Assembly (NCBI RefSeq): GCF_022668875.1
Contig: NZ_JAKGCR010000017.1
Location: 20,502 to 84,501 of the forward strand
Length of the DNA stretch: 64,000 nt
Direction: 5' to 3'
Source of the DNA: Domibacillus sp. PGB-M46
GTDB taxonomy: Bacteria; Bacillota; Bacilli; Bacillales; Domibacillaceae
Part shown: positions 60,979-64,000 of the stretch, piece by piece
How positions within the stretch are numbered: position 1 is the first letter of the stretch
Layout: the number at the start of each line of letters is the position of its first letter
Position numbers and translations under genes: made by a program
The notes under the pieces: model-generated
Databases searched by the model: none
Told to the model about the DNA's origin: nothing
What the model saw: the letters and a program-made list of their open reading frames with translations, nothing else

Positions 60979-61971
60979 TCAAGTAGATTGACGAATAATC
61001 AATTCAATGGGAAGCTCACAATACTCATCAGATGATTCAACATTATTTAACTTTTCAATAATAATTTCTACTGCTTTTTCTCCCAGCCGATCAACCGGCT
61101 GCTTAATGGTTGTTAGTTTTGGGCTTACAACCCGTGCGATGGGCTGGTCATCAAACCCCATGATAGCAAGGTCGTCTGGAATCTGAATCCCGCGGACATT
61201 CGCTTCTGCAATCATTCCACTGGCAACTTCATCACTTCCGGTAAACACAGCTGTTGGTCTTTCATCCATCTCCAAAATTTTTCTGAGTACTTGCTGTCCG
61301 TCTTCAATGCTGTGCTGGTTGACGAAAACCCAATTCGGGTTAATCGAAATACCTGCTTCCTCAAGGGCTTTTTGATAGCCTTGATTGCGCTCTTTTCCTT
61401 TCCCTTCTTTTTTAAAGAATCCTCCTGTACAATAGGCAATTTTCCTGTGTCCTCTTTCAATTAAGTGCTTTATGCCATCGTAAGTCCCTTTGTATTGGTT
61501 AAGACGGACTGTTGGTACTTTTGATTTGTCGATATATACGTTACAAAGCACAATCGGCCCGTGCTCTATAAACGATTTGACTTTAGACCAGTGGTTTTCA
61601 ACAGCCGTCATAATAACTCCATCCACTTGTTTTGTTTTAAGTAAATTTAAAAACGCCAGCTCTTTTTTTGGATCCTCATTACTTTGGAAAATCAACACTT
61701 GATAGCCTTTTTCATAAGCTGCTTCCTCAATGGCATCTACCAAGTAGGAAAAGAAAGGATTGGTTATCTTCGGGACTATAACTCCAATTGTTGTAGTTAG
61801 CTGTCCCCTTAGCCTGCGGGCAGAAAGGTTGGGGTGGTATTCTAGCTCTTCCATTGCTTTTAAAACGAGTGCCTTCTTTTCTTCGGATACATATCCTTTA
61901 TTATTAATAACACGAGATACTGTCGTTTTTGATATTCCTGATAATTGAGCCACGTCTTTTATCGTCGGCAT
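60979..61971 (-). CDS. LacI-family repressor of the alpha-glucoside operon
   Basis: A 330-residue LacI/GalR regulator: HTH and hinge (TIKDVAQLSGISKTTVSRVI, LSARRLRGQLTTTIGVIVPK) followed by a periplasmic-binding-like ligand domain with VFTGSDEVASGMIAE and IMGFDDQPIARVVSPKLTT. The motif PKLTTIKQPVDRLGE is typical for the CcpA/MalR branch. Operators of one type lie at its own promoter and upstream of the glucosidase gene, so it represses both and is relieved by an alpha-glucoside or its phosphate. Confidence 0.92.
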   Translation of the reverse strand: MPTIKDVAQLSGISKTTVSRVINNKGYVSEEKKALVLKAMEELEYHPNLSARRLRGQLTTTIGVIVPKITNPFFSYLVDAIEEAAYEKGYQVLIFQSNEDPKKELAFLNLLKTKQVDGVIMTAVENHWSKVKSFIEHGPIVLCNVYIDKSKVPTVRLNQYKGTYDGIKHLIERGHRKIAYCTGGFFKKEGKGKERNQGYQKALEEAGISINPNWVFVNQHSIEDGQQVLRKILEMDERPTAVFTGSDEVASGMIAEANVRGIQIPDDLAIMGFDDQPIARVVSPKLTTIKQPVDRLGEKAVEIIIEKLNNVESSDEYCELPIELIIRQST

Positions 61972-61998
61972 TTTTTTTCATCCCTTTTTATTGCAATT

Positions 61999-62016
61999 TG
62001 TGGAACCGATTTCACA
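61999..62016. promoter_or_regulatory. LacI-type operator at the regulator's own promoter
   Basis: TGTGGAACCGATTTCACA, closely related to the reverse complement of O1/O2, between the -10 and the start codon; indicates autorepression. Confidence 0.7.
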
Positions 62017-62017
62017 T

Positions 62018-62047
62018 ATTGTACCCCACGAGGAAGTTCTGTTTCAA
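62018..62047 (-). promoter_or_regulatory. Promoter of the LacI-family gene
   Basis: TTGAAA (62042-62047) and TACAAT (62018-62023) with an 18-bp spacer. The next 170 bp upstream carry no other signal. Confidence 0.65.
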
Positions 62048-62180
62048 TAGCTGCTTATTGATTAATCTTTTTAAACTAGCACTAAATTGACTATTATCTA
62101 CTTTGCGATAAGATATGTTCCCTTTTAAGGAGATAATTGATCATTGCCTAGAATATTCTTTTTAAGAAAAGATAAATAGG

Positions 62181-62208
62181 AAAACTGCACACAACCTTTG
62201 CGTGCAGC
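62181..62208 (-). terminator. Terminator after the 57-aa gene
   Basis: TGCTGCACGCAAAGGTTGTGTGCAGTTTTCC on the minus strand in arms CTGCACGCAA / TTGTGTGCAG followed by TTTT. Confidence 0.6.
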
Positions 62209-62215
62209 ACGATCT

Positions 62216-62389
62216 TTAAAAAGATCTATTTCCCATTGCTGCATAAAACTTTTCCATCTCAATTTGGAAAACCTCAATTGAATCCCCGTGGCTGGTAAGG
62301 AATTGATTAAGCTCCTTATCAGTCGCGAATTCCTCTTCATAAAGTTTTCTTGTATGATCACCGGTAATGTAAAAATGCAGGACTATCAT
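62216..62389 (-). CDS. Small hypothetical protein, 57 aa
   Basis: Frame MIVLHFYITGDHTRKLYEEE, FATDKELNQFLTSHGDSIEV, FQIEMEKFYAAMGNRSF. AGGAG precedes the ATG by 7 nt and a terminator follows the stop. Soluble and acidic, no known motif. It competes with an unrelated frame of 78 codons over the same DNA (62125-62361) that has no ribosome site; the better start and terminator favour this one. It lies just downstream of another small gene and a terminator. Confidence 0.55.
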   Translation of the reverse strand: MIVLHFYITGDHTRKLYEEEFATDKELNQFLTSHGDSIEVFQIEMEKFYAAMGNRSF

Positions 62390-62405
62390 CAAATCACTCC
62401 TGACA

Positions 62406-62438
62406 ATAAAAAGCGGATGCTTGACAGCAATCCGCTTA
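62406..62438 (-). terminator. Terminator overlapping the end of the 94-aa frame
   Basis: AAGCGGAT, loop, ATCCGCTTTTTATT on the minus strand, touching the stop codon of the preceding gene. Confidence 0.75.
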
Positions 62439-62720
62439 ACTGGCTTTTTTAATAATAGGTTTGTAATACTTTACAAAATTTTGATTACCCATAAGAGTTT
62501 CACGGATGATCTGGCGGATAGCTTTTCTAAGAAAAAGTTCAATATTTGATTGATCATACATCTTTAGCAGTGCCAGAGCTCTGCTATGGCCGCCCAGGTC
62601 TGAAATACCTTGCATGTAATCAGCTACCGTAAGATAATACCCGTCTGTTTCAAATTTTTTATTAGGGTCTATGCCAAAATTGCCTACAATAATCTTATAT
62701 AACTCATTATAAGGTTCCAG
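62436..62720 (-). CDS. Hypothetical protein, about 94 aa, without an ATG/GTG/TTG start
   Basis: A coherent frame LEPYNELYKIIVGNFGIDPN, then GYYLTVADYMQGISDLGGHS, ending YYKPIIKKAS, with normal codon use and a terminator directly after it. AGGAGGG is followed 7 nt later by CTG (62718-62720), the only candidate start; the frame is closed by TAG six codons upstream of nothing usable. It may use CTG, start at an internal ATG (MQGISD) or have lost its start codon. No known family. Confidence 0.5.
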   Translation of the reverse strand: MEPYNELYKIIVGNFGIDPNKKFETDGYYLTVADYMQGISDLGGHSRALALLKMYDQSNIELFLRKAIRQIIRETLMGNQNFVKYYKPIIKKAS

Positions 62721-63122
62721 TGAGAAGCCCTCCTAGATTTTTTCTAAGATCATTATAGTAAGCGACCTATACTTATATACATATTTTTTTAGTAAATCTG
62801 GTTGCTACGTGCTTCAATAGATATATTGGTAGGTCTATTGTCCTTGAATCAGCGTTCTCTGTAAAGTCTAGCAGATCCGGCTTAATCAACTCACAGGATT
62901 CTTCTTAGAACGGCATTTTATTTGGTTTTTATCAAGGGATTTAACGTGAAATATTTGTTCATTTGGAGCTTCTGTAGTCTCCAACCCAAGTGTGCGTACG
63001 TATGTTCGTTATTTGCGCATCAAACGGGTTTTACGCATAGTTTGATCATTTTTGACCAACTAGAAAGAATTAATTTTGTTGCTAATAACCTGCTTTATAT
63101 AATTGCAGAATGTGAAATGTAA
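62721..63122. other. 400-bp gap without a supported gene
   Basis: AT-rich and without a convincing ribosome site. An open frame at 62922-63122 (Cys- and Phe-rich, hydrophobic) lacks support. A small stem with A-run and T-run at 63123-63156 could terminate the leftward remnant below. Confidence 0.4.
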
Positions 63123-63150
63123 AAAAGCGTAGCTGATATGCTGTGCTTTT

Positions 63151-63441
63151 TACTTTTCTATTTCTAAATCTTCATTATTCTCCAGCGATACGGAAGGCTC
63201 TCTAGCCCCATCCATATTCTGTACTAAACCTTCATAGTCATGTTGTATGGTGATTGCTCGTTTTAACCTCCTCGCACATTTTTACAGCTGCTTTCTCTTG
63301 TTTTGCCGCTTTAAACTCTCTGTGAATACCTGTATTTCCGTAATTAGGATTAGGTTTTATATTGATTGTCCCCAATGAATACAGAACGTTTAATGTTGGG
63401 GTATCACCGACAATTAATAAAATTGCCTTTAGTTTAATCAT
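63151..63441 (-). pseudogene. Frameshifted small gene of unknown function
   Basis: Starts MIKLKAILLIVGDTPTLNVL, runs to KQEKAAVKMCEEV, then continues in the next frame as KRAITIQHDYEGLVQNMDGA and ends NNEDLEIEK. The shift falls near GTTAAAACG (about 63262). Either a single-base deletion or a sequencing error. No function recognised. Confidence 0.4.
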
Positions 63442-63444
63442 ACT

Positions 63445-63663
63445 TTATTTTAAAGAAGCACCTACAGCCCGAAATTGACCTTTTCGTTTAATATGGCGTG
63501 AAGAACTTCCTATGAGAACTTTAAACAGGCCTTCCTCAACAGTCGAGTTCTTCGACGCTTCATCGTATATGGAAAGAGCCCTCTTGTCTATTGTAAACGT
63601 TACAGTTTTGGTTTCACTTGGCTTTAATGTAATCTTTTCAAAACCTTTTAGTTCCTTCCGTCT
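63445..63663 (-). pseudogene. C-terminal Fn3-like tail of a GH3 beta-glucosidase
   Basis: RRKELKGFEKITLKPSETKT, VTFTIDKRALSIYDEASKNS and GLFKVLIGSSSRHIKRKGQF form the fibronectin-like C-terminal domain found in GH3 beta-glucosidases. The preceding sequence turns AT-rich at 63664 and the catalytic domains are absent, so only the last 72 residues survive. Confidence 0.75.
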
Positions 63664-63677
63664 TATATAAATATATA

Positions 63678-63905
63678 TTAATATAAAAATTTATTTATAT
63701 CAGTTTTAAGCTTAAAAGCCCCGACACAACAAGGTTTTCGAGCTTCTTTCTTTATATAATTCATTGCCTTGAATGGATAGCCAAGCCGGTTATAAGCCAC
63801 TGACCTGTTACAAAGAAGCTCGAACACCTGATCATCTCCAAAGATACACAGATTTTGGGCAATATTTTGAGACACAAAAAAACGATAGGACTTCGACCAA
63901 AACAA
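63678..63905 (-). CDS. Unrecognised 75-aa frame
   Basis: MFWSKSYRFFVSQNIAQNLC, then LLCNRSVAYNRLGYPFKAMN and a basic tail. It is open, but has no clear ribosome site and lies beside the end of a mobile element, so it may be a fragment of a larger gene cut by that element. I do not recognise it. Confidence 0.25.
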   Translation of the reverse strand: MFWSKSYRFFVSQNIAQNLCIFGDDQVFELLCNRSVAYNRLGYPFKAMNYIKKEARKPCCVGAFKLKTDINKFLY

Positions 63906-63916
63906 TTGATTATTGA

Positions 63917-64000
63917 ACTACCGCCCACTTACCTGACGGTTGAAGTGGGGGATTCCCGGGCAAGAGGATCTTCGACCCCCAGTAATCAGGCTAACCCCGT
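63917..64000 (-). ncRNA. Right end / omega-RNA-like scaffold of a TnpB element extending beyond the window
   Basis: On the minus strand GGGGTTAGCCTGATTACTGG, GGGTCGAAGATCC, TCCCCCACTTCAACCGTCAG and TAAGTGGGCGGTAGTTCAA. The last part matches the orphan end at 15957-16007. A tnpB gene is expected just right of base 64000 on the minus strand; the flank TAATCAATTGTT would be the guide. Confidence 0.6.

Noticed and set aside
62125..62361. 78-codon minus-strand frame
   Set aside because: Overlaps the better-supported 57-aa gene in another frame and crosses its terminator.
62922..63122. 66-codon Cys/Phe-rich plus-strand frame
   Set aside because: No ribosome site, no homology that I recognise, codon use unlike neighbours.

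Overview
This window looks like a chromosomal segment of an endospore-forming, low-to-moderate GC Bacillaceae-type Firmicute. The evidence is strong AGGAGG-type ribosome sites, a xylAB/xylR arrangement like that of Bacillus, CotF-type spore coat proteins, an RsbR-type STAS protein, sporulation-kinase-like sensors, an MreB paralog and TPP and c-di-GMP riboswitches. I cannot name the species. No rRNA, tRNA or CRISPR array was recognised.

Left part (1-14400): pentose and sugar catabolism. xylA-xylB-galM run leftward, opposite xylR, around a compact control region holding an operator, a promoter and a cre site. Next comes a four-gene oxidoreductase operon (ThuA-like, two Gfo/Idh/MocA enzymes, a sorbitol/xylitol-type dehydrogenase) whose ABC permease is now a pseudogene. 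IS debris follows, then a complete xylFGH-type ABC importer with its own promoter and inverted-repeat operator.

Middle (14400-32100): a patchwork of small loci separated by decaying mobile elements. It holds a PAS-chemoreceptor-like protein under a c-di-GMP-I riboswitch, two spore coat proteins, azlCD opposite a MocR regulator, a MerR gene with two tandem CorC/CNNM transporters, a histidine kinase behind an orphan-looking TPP riboswitch, an RsbR paralog, a YndM-like membrane protein, one intact TnpB with left and right ends, and several orphan TnpB/IS605-type ends.

Core of interest (32100-54000): a c-di-GMP island. One riboswitch leads a 12-gene operon that combines tetrahydropterin-type synthesis (folE, a tandem PTPS, an SDR), an acyl carrier protein with an AMP-forming ligase and an alpha/beta hydrolase, and a partner-switching module (RsbW-like ATPase, RsbU-like PP2C phosphatase, two STAS proteins, a membrane HAMP sensor, a FapA/DUF342 protein). 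A second riboswitch precedes a two-gene unit encoding a multi-HTH DNA-binding protein. Two more precede tandemly duplicated 1.2-kaa proteins that fuse PAS, degenerate GGDEF, intact EAL and histidine kinase domains. With the copy at 15.8 kb there are five c-di-GMP-I aptamers, all on the minus strand. c-di-GMP is therefore probably both sensed and degraded by products of this region, with pterin and acyl metabolism as outputs.

Right part (54000-64000): a solitary MreB paralog, then an alpha-glucoside operon (PTS EIIBC plus GH13 alpha-glucosidase) and its LacI regulator, tied together by shared palindromic operators although a TnpB remnant now lies between them. Small unassigned genes, a GH3 beta-glucosidase tail and the right end of another TnpB element close the window.
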